From the NCBI RefSeq assembly GCF_037975245.1, contig NC_092574.1, positions 23,253,713 to 23,317,712 on the forward strand: a DNA stretch of 64,000 bases, read 5' to 3'. Under the pieces are notes generated by a model. That model was not told the DNA's origin. It was given only the letters and a program-made list of their open reading frames with translations, and did no database searches. Position 1 is the stretch's first letter; every line of letters begins with the position of its first letter. This document shows positions 11,767-49,400 of this stretch, in pieces. The DNA is from Apostichopus japonicus. Lineage: Eukaryota; Echinodermata; Holothuroidea; Aspidochirotida; Stichopodidae. The position numbers and the translations under genes were made by a program.

Positions 11767-13700
11767 CTCACAAGATTGTATGAAGGACCACATAACTTTT
11801 GAAGAATTGGGACACTGCACTCGATATACCATCGTTATGATTACATAGTCAGTCTTGAAATAAGGAACTCGGGGCTGAGAATGGGCGGACGAGGGGGGTT
11901 CAATCGGAAGTGGGACGAATCAAATTTCGATGGGCAGTGGGACATGTTACTGAGCTGTTGGGGAAAACCAAAAAATTACCTAACAAAATGTACACTGTGC
12001 ATTCCAACAAAGGTCACTAATGAAGACCGGGAAGGGGGTGGCAACTGGGGTGCGCCATCATCCCCCCACTGCCACTGTTTGTTGCGAGGTTTCATCTTGA
12101 TTGACTTCAAAAATGTTACATTCTCTCCGCTAAATGGTATGAGAGCACGGTGAATTCCCAGAAAGCTGTCATAATGGGAGTGATAGTCGGTGACAGTTTT
12201 CGTAGCATTAATGATAGCCAATTTTTAGTTAAAACAATTGGCCAATACTTTCACCTTTTGTCTACTTTAGATAGCACAGTTTGTTAGGATGTAGTGAAGC
12301 ATGGCATTACTAACAAACAGCTACAATGTTGTTGTAACTGGAGAGGGCAAATTGATTGAAACTCTAAGCCCACTTTATATGATGTGCACAGGGAAGTGGT
12401 AAGGGGAACCCAGTTGCAACCCTCATCCCTCTTGACTTTAAAGGTTTTACTTTACCGTTACTTTAAGTCCCCATCTGGCCGAGCATCTTTCTACATTGCC
12501 TAAATTGATCTCAACTATAGAGAGCATCACAGTGAGAATAAAGCATTAAAAATATTACAAAGGACATATGGGAGGGCGGGAGGGGCATACCCAGTTTCCA
12601 AATTCACAAACCAAAGACAAATTCTTGATTTGAATACTTTATTTGCATTAATCTATTATGAAAGCAGAAAGTCCAAAAGCCTTGTGATTTCTTGTCATAA
12701 AACCTGCCACACCCAGTTGCGCGAGTATTAAACCACATTTAAATTTGTCTAAGAATTAAGTCATAATCTGCTCCCTTGCCTGTTGCAGTCGTTACTGATA
12801 CATCTCAACTTTAAACAACCAACCAACTAAATGCATGACAATGATTGTGCTTCATTAATTCTTGTGTGCAATAATCTTCCCGAGATCCACCATGAAAATC
12901 CTCCCAGGGTCAAATTCGGTCTTATGGATGCATTGTCACACAGTGGCCTGATTTGTAACAACACAATCCTGCCAGAGACAGTTTTATAAAATTTGTTAGT
13001 TTTTATAAATGAAAGTGACATGGCTTTGTCTAATTCATGGTGAAATAATTTAATAAGATTTTATCAAACCCGTTTTTGTCGAAATTAATTGAGTATGTTA
13101 TATAGAGGAATAAGTCATCATTGACCTCCTTGGAGACAACTTGAGATCATGCAGAGATAATCTTTAATCTCTAAGAGAAAGCATGACAAATGGCTAGGTA
13201 TGTTATGAGCATCTGAAACAGATTCTGTAGCTGTGAGAAATATTAAACATTTTCTGTCTAGTATGTGGTGCTTAAGACTAATCTCAGACTATTTGTAACG
13301 CTCTATTGTGCTTTCATAAAATGAATGAAACTTTAATAAATCAGGCTGATCAACATTTGCATACAATAAAACTAATTTAAATCACTTGTAACGTTTGGCA
13401 CTAATTATATCAAATGACCATTGACCTTCATAAAAGGAAAACAAAAAAGAAAATTGTGAATCATCTATTTAAGATTCATCTAAGCTGGGTTGAATTAGCC
13501 TCATTAACGAGGTTTCCCAGGATTTGACAGTGGAATGATTATGACGTAAACATTTTTCATGAAACATGAAAATTCTTAAAGTTAAGGTTAGAAGATTAAG
13601 ATTTACCAATAGGTGACATGGAGAAAGATCAATATTAATTTAAAAATATAATTAATGAAAGATATGATATTAGATGTTCAAATTGGAGGACAGTCTTGTC
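11767..13700. other. 3' flank of the GH31 gene
   Basis: AT-rich flank with no convincing coding exon. Several minus-strand AATAAA hexamers exist (for example near 12642), but the poly(A) site cannot be chosen. Confidence 0.5.
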
Positions 13701-37033
<23,333 letters not shown>

Positions 37034-39549
37034 TCTGACAAGTTAGAAGCAAATGGAAATTAATTTTAATAAAGACCACGACCGTGAGTAATATCAATAT
37101 AGACTTAGCTACTGTGAATTCATCATAACCTCGAACCGGGTGTTTGATAAGCAAATGATAAATGTGTTTACATAACTGTAAAGATAGATCTATGTCATGG
37201 GTAACATATTGTCTTGCAAAGGTATTTTCACACAGGTATGTCACTCTGATACTTTGCCTTTCTCACTTGTCCCACACTGTATGGAGCCCCACAGCACTAA
37301 AGTACGCCACCATGAGAAACATATAATTTGCTACAGTTTTAGTTATGTAGAGTATTTTGATGATGTTGATTTCCGTATAATTACCCCGTTATGTTTTATT
37401 TAGTTTATTCAAAGTTGCAATTGATGTTATTTCAGGAGCGCACAACGAGATTGACGATTTGGAACGTTGTACTACATATCGGGACTCGGGCTCCTGTCAT
37501 AGTTATCACACTATCGAGAAGGTGTCAAAAATAGACATTGTCGGTTCAGTTTTTGGCACTTTTTGAGTCATCATCTATTTATTATGTTGCCTTTGATAGT
37601 TCCCAAGTTAGCAATGCAGCTTTTAGTATTGTCAGGAACCAGAGCCGTCTGTGAATTTCGTCAATTAATAAAACGGTGGCGCTAAACAAAATTAAATAGA
37701 GGTAAACTCCGAGTTTCAGCATTTGTTGTTTAAATACTTTAATGTCGTTAAAGGGTAATTTGGGAGATGTTGTTACTTGAATAAAAAAAATTTAATGTCA
37801 GTTTTTTCATTATTTTTAAAAATTAAATTAATTTTAAAATTATTTAACACATTTGTAATGATTTTATAGATTTAATTAAGGTAAAATTTTTGGATTATAC
37901 TTTCATAATATTAAGTATCTGTTTTCTCTACATATTTTAACAACTGGAAATAGCAGAAGGCAGTGCAGTGACACTGTTTATGGAACATTTCAGTTCTACG
38001 TTAGAACTCAATTCAACATTGTGAGAAAATTCTTTTTGAAGTTCTACCTGTTAGTCACTAATGTTGAAGCCGAAAATCTTAGGAACAACGTCTGTTATTT
38101 TGGTAACCTGCTTAGCTTGTTTCGAAGTTAGGCTAGCATATATTTCCTACCAGTAATTATTACTTACGTTAGGCTAGCCAAATATTTTTCCTAGATACGC
38201 GACGCTACAACATGACAACTACAATGTGACATCCTATTGACTGCAGCATGCACTAAGTTCCGGCTAAATCAGCCGGGCGAATACCTCAGATCGAAAAAGA
38301 AAAACAGAAAAAGAAATAAATTCCTGAAGGCCTTATCCTTGACAACTCAATTTACCCTCAAATCTAGGCTAGAATAATGCAAATGAGAATAGGTATGGTC
38401 ACTATCCCCCTCTCCCCCAATGATTTAAATGAGAACGTGCAATGCAAATTCCCTTGTCGATTGGTTGAAAAAGATTCACCTAACTGTTGCAATTGGCAAG
38501 GTTTTATCCTTCTTTAAACCTAGCCTACGTTTGGATAAATAAGATTTATGATAGTGCTTAGGCTGTACATATAACCATCAGTCTGGTAAATAGCAATAAC
38601 TAGTCTAATGATATGATGATGTTTAATGAATTGATATTTGCAAGTGTGGCATAGTTTACAGTACTCCAATGCAGCATAGATGCATAGCATTCTTAACCTT
38701 TCACTGCTCTCCATAATGTACAAGAAGCCCTGTATTTTGTTATGTAATGTCAGGTATGCATGGTCACTGTTTTGCTCAAGTTCTTTTTGTTGTTGTAGTA
38801 GCCTAGGCTATCTTTTGGTATTTTTTTCAAGTCACTCAAGAAAATCCTGGGCATGACAACCATGCTTACAGAGACTATGTGATAGTCTGATATGAATTAT
38901 GACAAGTATTAAATAACAAATTTCATGTAAATATTCATTAATTTCATTTATAAACTTGTTACACACAAGAAAACGAGAAGCATACAAATTTTTCAAAGAT
39001 GTTTCTAATGGTCACAAACTGTACCATTTGTGCCTTTATTCGATCTTTTTTCGGTCTCAGATAGCACTTCTAAAAGACATCTTCTAAGCACCAAGATACT
39101 TTTGATAGCGCCAAGCAGACTGATGTGATGATCTCATTCATTGACAATATATATAAGCAATAGAGCATGACAGATTCTTTCAATATATAGAGTAACTAAC
39201 CCTTATCAAAATGGCTTATTATCTCAAATATAGTTGCCACACCTAGATGTTTCTCTGTTTCTTTGGGGACAACATAGGGAATATTTTAGTTTTCACATGG
39301 TATTGCAGCTTTAAGTTTTATATCTTATGAAATGGTGAAAATAGTATTTTATATCAGTGTCCAAACAATGCCATATAGACATATTTGCATTTGTTTAGCA
39401 AATTGGCCATTTTGCTATACAAACTTGGATAAATTATTCCCTGCAACAAAGAACATTGGACCCAGTATTTACCGATTAACCCATATTAAGTACATACTGA
39501 TACTATTCAAGATTTTTGTGGTAATTTTCAATTACAGTATATTATGTCA
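37034..39549. other. Divergent intergenic region between GH31 and DYNC2H1 (repeat-free part)
   Basis: No exon is recognised on either strand. It is AT-rich around 37780-37900. It should contain the GH31 promoter and 5' UTR, but no core promoter element is distinctive. Confidence 0.5.
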
Positions 39550-40266
39550 GGGACAAACTAAAACGAATGACAGCGAATGACAATTGACTTTGTACAGGGT
39601 TAATTATCATTCGCGAATGACAGCGAATGACAACGAATGACAACGAAGGACGGTGGTGAGAAGAGATAGAATGATTAACGGAGTGGAGTAAATGCGGTTA
39701 TTGGTTTTCTGCGCAAACATTTTTCTGTGCTAAGATTTGAGGAAAATCGCATGTTACGTGGTTGCAGGGTTTTTGCGATTTAACCCCGATTTTCCTACGC
39801 CACTGTTACAGAGTAGCTCCATAACTGGGGCAAATTTTCTCCTTTTCCAGTCCCTTTTGCACCCTCCCCCCCTAAATTTTTTTTTTTCCATAGAAATGTC
39901 CAATATAAGGACTCTTCCTGAAATTTTTAGCCGTTTCAAGATTATAGTATTGTTAGTTTCTAACAATTAATGTCGGAAAAATGACGTTAAATTTACTTTT
40001 TAAAATGAGACTTACAGTTTCGCTTACTGTAAGGTGTGTTTGTATCTTGTCCGTACTATACTAGATCTGTAAGCCACGCACTTCACGTCCACTCGGTTTG
40101 TGTGACTTTAATATACCCACGAAGTCTGAACTGTGATATCCGGTTGAAGCAAATGTCTGTGCTGTCATTCACTGTCATTCGTTTTAGTCAACGCAATTTT
40201 TTAGTGTTTACAACATATTATCATTCGTTATGTGTAACGCAATTGTCATTCGTTTTAGTAACACCC
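39550..40266. mobile_element. 717-bp DNA transposon with subterminal ACGAATGACA repeats, upstream of DYNC2H1
   Basis: The left end GGGACAAACTAAAACGAATG and right end CATTCGTTTTAGTAACACCC are imperfect inverses, flanked by 8-bp duplications TTATGTCA (39542-39549 and 40267-40274). Several direct and inverted copies of CGAATGACA lie near both ends, as in transposase-binding subterminal repeats. The 8-bp duplications point to the hAT or P superfamily. It ends 228 bp before the DYNC2H1 ATG. Confidence 0.85.
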
Positions 40267-40494
40267 TTATGTCATTACAATGTATCATGCAGTATGCTTT
40301 GGTTTGCAGATTATGACAGTTGAAGTGCATGAGTATAGGGGTGGTGAAGGGGTGTTATAGTTGATGGAAATGATTTCACTTAAGTGTCTTGTGACCAAAT
40401 TTTTAATCTTTAATTCTTCTAAATTGTTCTGCAGGGTTGTAGAAGCCAGGATTGAGTTTTGATGATTGGTTAATAGGTTAGATATTTGTCAGCA

Positions 40495-43400
40495 ATGCCT
40501 TTGGCTGACCCGAGGAAAGAGTTTGTTATTAGTTCTTGTGCTGGATTCTTCGGTATACTTTCTGATGAGTTGAGTGACTTGCAGAGTGCCAAGGAGCTTA
40601 ATTCCTTCCTAGATGATGGTAACTGTACTGTTCTTGCGGCGAGATCGGACTCTGCAAAGGGGAGCAAGTCAGTCCAGTTTACAAATAAGGTGAGAGAATA
40701 TTGATGTGAATAAGGGGTTTGGGGGGAGTTTTTGGGGGCAGTATAATGAGGCAGTACAATACCAGATGTTACAAAAAACTTGTGCGATTTATAAACTGTA
40801 CTGTAGGTATGATATACTCTGTAGTGACCAGACGTAAGCTCGACTGAACAACCGTTACTTATGTTTTTCATTCTCGTTAGCATTTTTACTTCATCACGGT
40901 GCCCATTTTTTTTACGCAATTTATTACAGTATTCTTCCAGTTACATATGGAAGGATCCTTTTTTCCCCCTTGTAATTATCTCATCTCACTACATGTAATA
41001 TGAATTATTGCACTTAACCCCACATCATAAATGTGAGGAAGTGTGTGAATCAGCGAGCAAGCGAGCGAAGTGTTGCAAACTCCTCCTAGACCCTAAGTCC
41101 TATCAAGTTCAAACTTGGTGGGTACAGTAGGTGCCTGACCATGACCAATGACGTCAAAGGTCAAGAAACCTAAAACTTGGTTTTTAGCCATTTTCTGTTT
41201 GTCAACATGTATGAAAAAGTCATTAAACCACACAATATGTAGAGAATGATGATTTTTTTTTTAAATAGGACAGATTTAGGTATTTAGGATCGGGTTAAAG
41301 GTCAACTGAGGTCAAAAGTCAAAATGGTCTAAATTGTGCGAAAAAGTATGTCCCAACCTCCTCCTAGACCGTCAGTCCTAGGTAGTTTCCTGACCATGTG
41401 AACGTATGCTTGCTTGATATGATGACATCAAAAGTCAGAGGTCAAGGTTCAAGAAACCTAAAAATTCGTTTTCAGTCATTTTCATCAGGTCAGCGTGTAG
41501 AAAAAGTTCATTAAACCACATATTAGTGTTTACACAGGTCCAAAAATCGGGAACCGGGTACCCGAGGGCCGTTACCCGTCGGGTATCCGGGTACCCGGAA
41601 AAAAATTGTTTACCCTCGTGTATCACGATTTTCAAGAAATTACATATTGGATGCTGTAATAAATGCATTATATTCTCTACTGACAATGTTTTCATATTCA
41701 TATACGTAGGTGTAAGATAAGGTATAAAACCTCCCTCAAAATTTTTTATTTGCTTCTGTTTCTTTCATTAACTTGTTAATAAATTAATTATTTAATTATA
41801 ATTAGCATTACTACTAACATCGCACTGCCGCCGCTGCTTATGCTAGCTCGTGCACGTCTAATGGATCAAACCATATAAATATCCAATTTAGCTCTTAAAC
41901 AGTTTTTAATACTACTACTATCCATTATGCAGGCCCAGGGTTCGCATTAGCCGCGAGATTGCGCGATTCGCGCAATTTGATCGCATTAGTAAAAAGCCAC
42001 TTGCGATTACTATTTTTTAGTTTTCCCGTCTTTAATCCATAAACATTGCGTAAAATTCCTTGTCAGCCTTTCCTTCTTTGAAATAAACGAATGGATAAAT
42101 AATAATTTCTTCCACATTGTAGCCTAACACCACACTAAGTCAATGAGAAATCTAGCTAAGCCTAACCATCTATTTATTTGCTGGAGTTGTGACGCAGTTA
42201 TAAGACATCCATGGAATACTTTCGTTATTGCTGTTACGTTCGACCACATGGTTGCCTAACACCACACTAAGTCAATGGGTAGTCTAGCCTAGCCATCTGT
42301 TTATTAGCTGAAATTGTGACGCAGTTATAAGATATCTATGGAATACTTTCGTTATTGCTGTTATCTTCGAACACATGGTAGCCTAACAACACACTAAGTC
42401 AATGGGAAATCAGCCTAACCATCGGTTTGCATTTTTTTTTTTTAAACAATCACACTTTGCGTATGATTCGGGTAATAAATTAGGAACCGGGTAGTATCGC
42501 GTTGAGCGGGCCCCTTCGTTATTTCTGTTATCTTCGACCACATTGTAGCCTAATACCACACTAAGTCAATGGGAAATCTGCCTAACCGTCGGTTTGCCAA
42601 TTTTTTTTTTTTTAAATCACACTTTGCTTAGGATTCAGGTAATAAATTAGGAACCGGGTAGTATCGCGTCGGGCGGGTACCCGGGTACCCGGATAACCCG
42701 TGCAAACACTACCACATATGTAGAGAGTGACAGGACAAATTTTAAAATAATGCAGATATAGGTGTTAGGGTCGATGGAGACAAAGGTGAATGGAGGTCAA
42801 AGGTCAATTTGTCCTAAAATTTTCAAAAAGTATGTCGCGAACTCCTCCTACACCCTAAGTCCGAGCAAGTTCAAACTTGATGGGTAAGTGTCTGACTATG
42901 TAATCTTATGCCTGCATGATTGATGATAAAATAGGTCTAATGTCAGAGGTCAAGATCGAAAAACCTAAACATTGGTGTTTAGCCATTTTCTGCTTGTCAA
43001 CATGTAGGAAAGAGCCATTAAACCACACGATTTGTAGAGAACGATGAGACAAATATTAGATATTCCTTTTTGGATGTTGAGGGTTAGGCTGAAAAGACCA
43101 TGTAGGTCACAGGTGAAATTGGCCCAAATTTCTGGTCAGTTTTTGAAACAGAGTGAGTATGAATGTAACACCTCAAGGTAAAACTTGGCTAAAGTGGGTG
43201 TTTACTCTGATAATGGGGATGAGAAAGTCCAGTTTCACAAAGAAAGACCAGTATTGAACTGTTTAAAGATTGATCGAGTGCAGTTTATACGGATTGGCAT
43301 ATATGGAAAAGGCCAAAGGGTTTATTTTAGTATTGGGAACTAATGACTCTGGTTTACATGGTGAGTGTCTATTATTGCTATTTAAAGATTAAAAGAGGCT

Positions 43401-46400
43401 GTCAGGTTTGATCTTCCTCAAGTTTTCTGTCAATGGTAACAAACTTGGCTCCATTGACAATTAATTAAGCAAACCAATTGGCAAATGAGCGATGTAATTA
43501 TATTCTTTCATATCGTCTTACAAAGATAACTGACTTGCCCAAAACAGGAAGTAAAGAATCTAACCATTCACCAAATAAAAAAAATAAAAGTCTCCTTAAT
43601 CTTTCAGTTGCCACAAATGATTGGATAATATATAAATTCTTTTATTTTATGATTATTTTTTAAAATATTTTTGCATTAATAGAAATGATATGTGTCTATG
43701 ACTCTATAAGCAAATAACGTTTACAATTGCTAGCATTGGTGTAGTAATTAATGTTATAAAAACTGTCATAAACATGGGCGGCGATCCGTACTTCCGAGTG
43801 GGGGGGATATGACCTTGTTGACTATCTAAGCGTAGCGCCACCATGTGTTGGCGCGAAGCGTACAAGAAATTTTTGGGATTTACAAACCCTCTAGATGGCC
43901 GGAAACGGCACTTGCCGAGGTTTCCAAGCGGCATATACCCAACTTTAAAATAGGGATTTCATGTCCGAAATATCTCATAATCAGGATCCAAAATACTTTT
44001 TTTTATTTTCGGGTGTTATTTTGGGAAAATTGCCCCTGTCAATCTTGTTTCAGGCGCTACGTTAGAATGTTCGAGAGCTCTTTATATTATTCGATGAAGA
44101 AAATGGCCTCATGCAGGCTATTATAGGCCTATACACATGCAATACACAATTACACATAGTTACATTCCTAGGTACCGATTGCTAGGGCATCCAGGTGAAA
44201 CGTACGTGTATTAACAGGGGCGTCGGAAGCTATTTGGGATTGGTACGGAAGATCAGAGTGTGGCCATCTACCATAATTATCGGGGGGGGGGTGGGGGACG
44301 TTTGGAAGGTCAAACTACGCTACGCGCCACCATTGGTTGGCGCGTAGCGTTATGGAGAAAATTTTGAAAAAATGCCTCCCAGATTGCAGGAAATGGCACT
44401 TCCCGAGCTTTTCTTCTGTGCATTCTCCCTTGTCTGTTTTTGTACCCGATTAATCTTCTGAAACACATTTTGAAGTATGTTTTCATTTTGGTTCTTTATT
44501 TTTTGCCTTTTTTTCTTCGTAGTGCTACTTTTTTCTCCTTTTTTTGCGCCATGAATATTGGTCCGGCGAACCGCTCCGACGCCCCTAATTAAGCATTACC
44601 CTGGTAACATGAGATTCTCAGCTGTTCGAGGGAACATGTACGTGTGTAGGCCTACTATAGGGCCTATATGAATACTATGAGGGTGCATATATGTACTATA
44701 TCAATACCGTGGGCGCAATAATACATTTTGTTGTTATAGGGCCAATGAAGCCTACAGTCAACTATTCTTGCTTTATAAAGACGGTTTATTTGAAAAGATC
44801 GCACTGCGTTTATGGTATAGGCGAGAAATGAAGCTAAAAAGAGCCGTACATTCACGATGATGCATAAATGAAGGCATGAAAATATTCTTATTCCTGGCAT
44901 TTGGTGGGGGGGATATGGTGTATTACATCCCCTCCACCCATTTTCATGGGGGGGATATATCCCCCCATCCCCCCCAGGATCGCCGCCCATGGTCATAAAA
45001 ACTATGAACAGACAAAAGCAACCATAGCATTTCATCTTTAATGACTATTTGACCCCCAAAAAAAGTGCGCGCTGACAGCATCGTCCTGATAAAATTTTAA
45101 TTTCATTTGTGTTTAATTGCTCTTTTTATACTGTATGGCTTCTGTCATATCAGTGTTTCTATGTATATATGATATACATATTAATTAATTGCTATGACAA
45201 CATTCAGAGAAAAGAACTGGTATTTATGTAGTTGCTTTTAGTATCTAGATTTTGTGGAAATTTGTCTCATAACACTGTATGAATGGCTTGATTTTGTGTT
45301 ATGTCCTTCCATTACAAACCCGCACAGTTTTGTTTTTGTGCTGTTACATCTGACTCCTGCTATGGACAATTTGCCAACTGTTGTCAGTTGGTTCAACCAA
45401 TCATGTGTGGGAGTTCTTGTCAATGATAGGGGACAGTTGCATCATCCAAGTTTCTTCTATTATCATAAAAATGAAGTTCACTTTGAGAAACATTTCTGCA
45501 ATTTTTGCACTTTTATAGGAATTTGAACAGTTTGCGTAGCATTTTATAAATATATTTAATGGATTGAAACCGAATGACCATTCCAAACAGGTCTGGAATT
45601 TTCTGTTTAATTAGGATATTTACTTCGCACCTCTCTTACCTGTCTCCCACTCCACATCTGCACTTTCACACCTACCTATCTACACACTGGAAACATTTTA
45701 GCACTGCGCCCTCGCTCCCTGGGCCACGCCCACATTCACCTCCTTCCGGATTTACCCCACGGTATACAAACTTGTCTGAAATGTTCTACCTTGGAAAATT
45801 TAGATATAAACAAAATGACTTTTGTGTTTGTCTTTTTGTAAACACAAAATGGAAGTTAATGGTGATGGATGGATTTATGTCTCAATTAAATGTTGGTGTA
45901 CTTTGCATTCCTTATGTACAGACCAGTTGAGACTCCTGTTATAAACCAATGTGTCATATATATATCAGGTGCGTATCCAGGGGGGGGCGTTGGGGGCGCG
46001 CGCCCCCCGGGTAAGAAAAAGAGGAGAGAAAAAAAAGAGAAGAAAAAAGGGAAAAAGAGGGGGAAAAGAGGAGGAAGGAGAGGAAAGAAGAAAAAAGAAA
46101 AAGAAGAAGGAGAGAAAAGGAGAAAAGGAGGGAGTAGAAGAAAACGCCTAGACACCGGGAAGAGAAAGAGGAACAGTCATAATTACAGCTCTGATCCCTA
46201 TTACATACACAGGGTAGCCAGTGACGGATCGAGGATTTCGGAGGGGGCGTGCGCTCAGCTTACTCCTTACACCGACAACTCCATTTTTGACGTTTCCATT
46301 TTTCCTATCTCACTAATGTATATATATATATACTATATATAGTATATTATGACGCATGTGTGTATGGACGCCTTAAACAAAATTGTAAAAATTGTGATAT

Positions 46401-49400
46401 GAAACCAACGGTGGCTGGTCGTCGGGGAACATTACTTCGGTATTAGCCCAGGATCTATATGCGAACTGCACTAGACATATGTCTTTCGATGCAACACTGT
46501 CATGCAGAGTTAAAATGTTATACAACGCGAACTGAATGCTAATTCTTACCCCACCCCTAGTACCGTAACTCATACAATGAATCAAAAATTAAATTCCGCA
46601 TGCGATTTGAGAATTGAGCACATTCCCTGTGAATATCATGTAGTGGATCCAAAGGCGTATCATTGCCGGCGAGGGGTGGGGGGGGCGGGGCGAACGCACC
46701 CATCACTTCTTGAGATTGTTCCCATCTGCATGAAAACGCGCGCCCCACAACCCTACGCCCACCCCTCTAATCGCTTCCCAATGAGTTACAAAACCAGACC
46801 CATCGTATACAAAAGTCTACTTGGATTATTTTTTCCCTGATTTTTTTCTGCAGACGCCCATGCATTTCCCCAAACTAAATTTTTAAGCCACGAGATCTAA
46901 AACTTAAGGAGGTATGGGAGCATCATTGGGTCTGGGAAATGTTGTTTCCGGCGATCTGGGAGGAGTATTTGCCAAAAATTTCTTGTACGCTACGCGCGAA
47001 CCCATGGTCGCGCTCCGCTTAGATAGTATCAGAGAACAGACACGCGTCCCCACCATTACCCAAGACTGATCTGCGCCCTTGCACCAATATGTTAACTGTG
47101 TCTGAATTTTCGAAATTTCCCTGACAAACATTCATAAACATGGAGGTTTTTCTGTATTGGCTGTCCATAGATGAAATTTTGTGCAACATTATGGGTATGT
47201 TTACAAGTGAATTGATTTCACGAGAAGTGTGAATTTTCAAATTCTGAACGAATAATGGGCTTAAAACCTTGAAAAGTGGGGCTGACGGGCATAGTCGTAG
47301 GAGCCTCATTTGATTTGGGGGGGCTGTAACGACTTGCCCAAAAAATGTAACCAAAATTTTTCGCGCGCTCCGCGCGCGTTCCACATGTGCATATCATATA
47401 GGCATCATCAGTTATTACATCACCTGCCAATAACATAAAATCATTTTCCGTGTTATTACCCTTCCATATTGGTTACAATTATTGGGGAAGTCGTTACAAC
47501 AATAACGATTATAATAATAATATAAGCTTAACCATTGAAAAACACATTGCAAATTATTATTTTTTCAGTAGGTGCCAGTGGCAGAGCTAGGGGTATTGGT
47601 CAGGGGGGAGAGAATGGTCTGTAGGGGCGCTTTTGACACTATCTAAGCGGAGCGCCACCACAGGTTGGCGCGGAGTGTACAGAAATTTTTTGTAAAGATA
47701 TTCCCTAGATCGCCGGAAATTACCCTTTCCGGGCCTTGCTAATTTGCAGATAAACGAAGAATAAAAAGGTGTCATCGCCATTTGTCAGAATATTGCACCA
47801 ACAAAATGTGATAAATGTCACTAGGTATTTGAGAGCGCAATAAAAAAGTCAATAATCGCGAATAAGTAAAAAGTGGTAAAAAGCTGAAAAGGGCGCCAGC
47901 AGTCCATTAGAGTCCGTCGGGGGGGGGGGCATCCGCCCCTCTGACTGTATGGATGCTCCGTCACTGGTAGGTGCCCACAAAATTCTCAGCATATTGCCCA
48001 AATTTTCACCCAAAAAATTGAAAAACACACTGCAAATTATTATTCTTTCAGTAGGTGCCCGAAAAAATTCTCAGCATATTGCCCGAATTTTCACCAAAAA
48101 AATTGAAAAACACATTGCAAATTATTCTTCTTTCAGTAGGTGCTAGAAAAATTCTCAGCATATTGCCTGAATTTTCACCAAAAAATTGAAAAACACATGG
48201 CAAATTATTATTCTTTCAGTAGATGCCCGAATAATTCTCAGCACATTGCCCGAATTTTCACCAAATAAATTGGTTGGGGGGGCTGCAGCCCCCCCAGCCC
48301 CCCGCCTCCTACGCCTATGCTGACGGGTATTGTGGGCCGCGACCTAGAATCACCTACAAAAGCAGTGATCCACAGGAGATGTGATAAGGTCGACCATGAT
48401 GTGTGACTGGTGACAATCTTCAAAAAGGTAACGGATGGAGAAAAAAAACATTGGGAAAATACTTGGTTACTCAGGCAATAGTGAACATCTAGTTGGTCAT
48501 TTTCAAGCCCGAGAAGTGCCATTTCCGGTGATCTGGGGGGTGTCTAAACCAGAAATTTTCTTGTACGCTGCGCGCCAACCGATGGTGGCGCTCTGCTTAG
48601 ATAGTAATTCGCGCCCCCCGGGTTAGAAAATCCTGGATACGCGCCTGTATATGCATTCAAGTACTTACAAATGATTTTGATCATATCTTCATCTCAAGGT
48701 ACAACCCAGCGACAATGGAGAAAAGGTACTGGCATTTTTCAAACTCCGTCCAGATGTAATTTCACCCAGTAGTATTCACTCGGATGTCTTGACTGTGTCC
48801 ATGCTGGACTCCCCAACTGGGGTCTTATTTCATATGGTGGACAAGGTAAACTCTCAAGCAAAGCTCTGGTTTAAAAGTTTAACAGCGCTGCTCCAAAATG
48901 CTCACGGTTGATTCTTAGGTTTACACAATGCAAAATGTTGAGTTTTTATGTTTATCTGCTCAGTAACGGTTATTCTAGTTGAATTGCTTATATATGGGGT
49001 CATTCCGTGTGAAATCACGGATGGCTGTTGCTGCACCCTCTCCAAAACTTCCCAAATTTAGTGTATGCTTGGAACACTATGAAATAAGCATATTCTGAAA
49101 ATTTCAGATTTGAATTTTTTTTCGAATTTTCAAAAGATGTCGAACTGCAACATCCTCCACAATTTGGTGATATGATATGGAATGACCCCTTATGTCAAAA
49201 CTTTTCCCTTAAGTTGTAAGTTCACTAAATCCAGATCTTAGCCTGCTTTCACTCACACATGTGAAGACCATCATTGGCTAGCTTCCAATACCATGTAAGT
49301 ATCAAGTGGTACGATCTTTATCGGATGATACATTACAAAATGCTGTTTGCAAATTTCCATGTGACAACTATTCATGTGTGCATCATACTGCAGGGAGGTG

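Larger units (their letters stand above)
45966..48647. mobile_element. Composite repeat block bounded by hAT-like ends
   Basis: The left end CAGGTGCGTATCCAGG and right end CCTGGATACGCGCCTG are inverted repeats of the same family as 21589-21878. The flanks are AT repeats and show no clean duplication. The interior contains a GA-rich tract (46017-46145), several truncated family copies, a copy of the 3549/10224 family in reverse (47295-47580) and the 84-bp tandem array. It may be one element with nested insertions or two neighbouring copies. Confidence 0.5.
40690..48698 (+). other. DYNC2H1 intron 1, 8 kb of mainly repeats
   Basis: This intron contains a ~270-bp tandem array (41069-43100) split by a hAT-like element, a nested pair of hAT-like elements (43773-44991), and a composite repeat block (45966-48647) with GA-rich DNA and an 84-bp tandem repeat. 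No host coding exon was recognised in it. Confidence 0.75.

Noticed and set aside
40486-40494. Upstream in-frame TTG start for DYNC2H1
   Set aside because: Nuclear genes start at ATG. The ATG at 40495 gives an N-terminus like that of known DYNC2H1.
45890-46342. Lys/Arg-rich 150-codon frame
   Set aside because: Comes from a GA-rich purine tract inside a repeat block. No domain or codon signal.
47967-48271. Regularly repeated units resembling a CRISPR array
   Set aside because: Eukaryotic DNA. Whole 84-bp units are similar, with no alternation of constant repeats and unique spacers.
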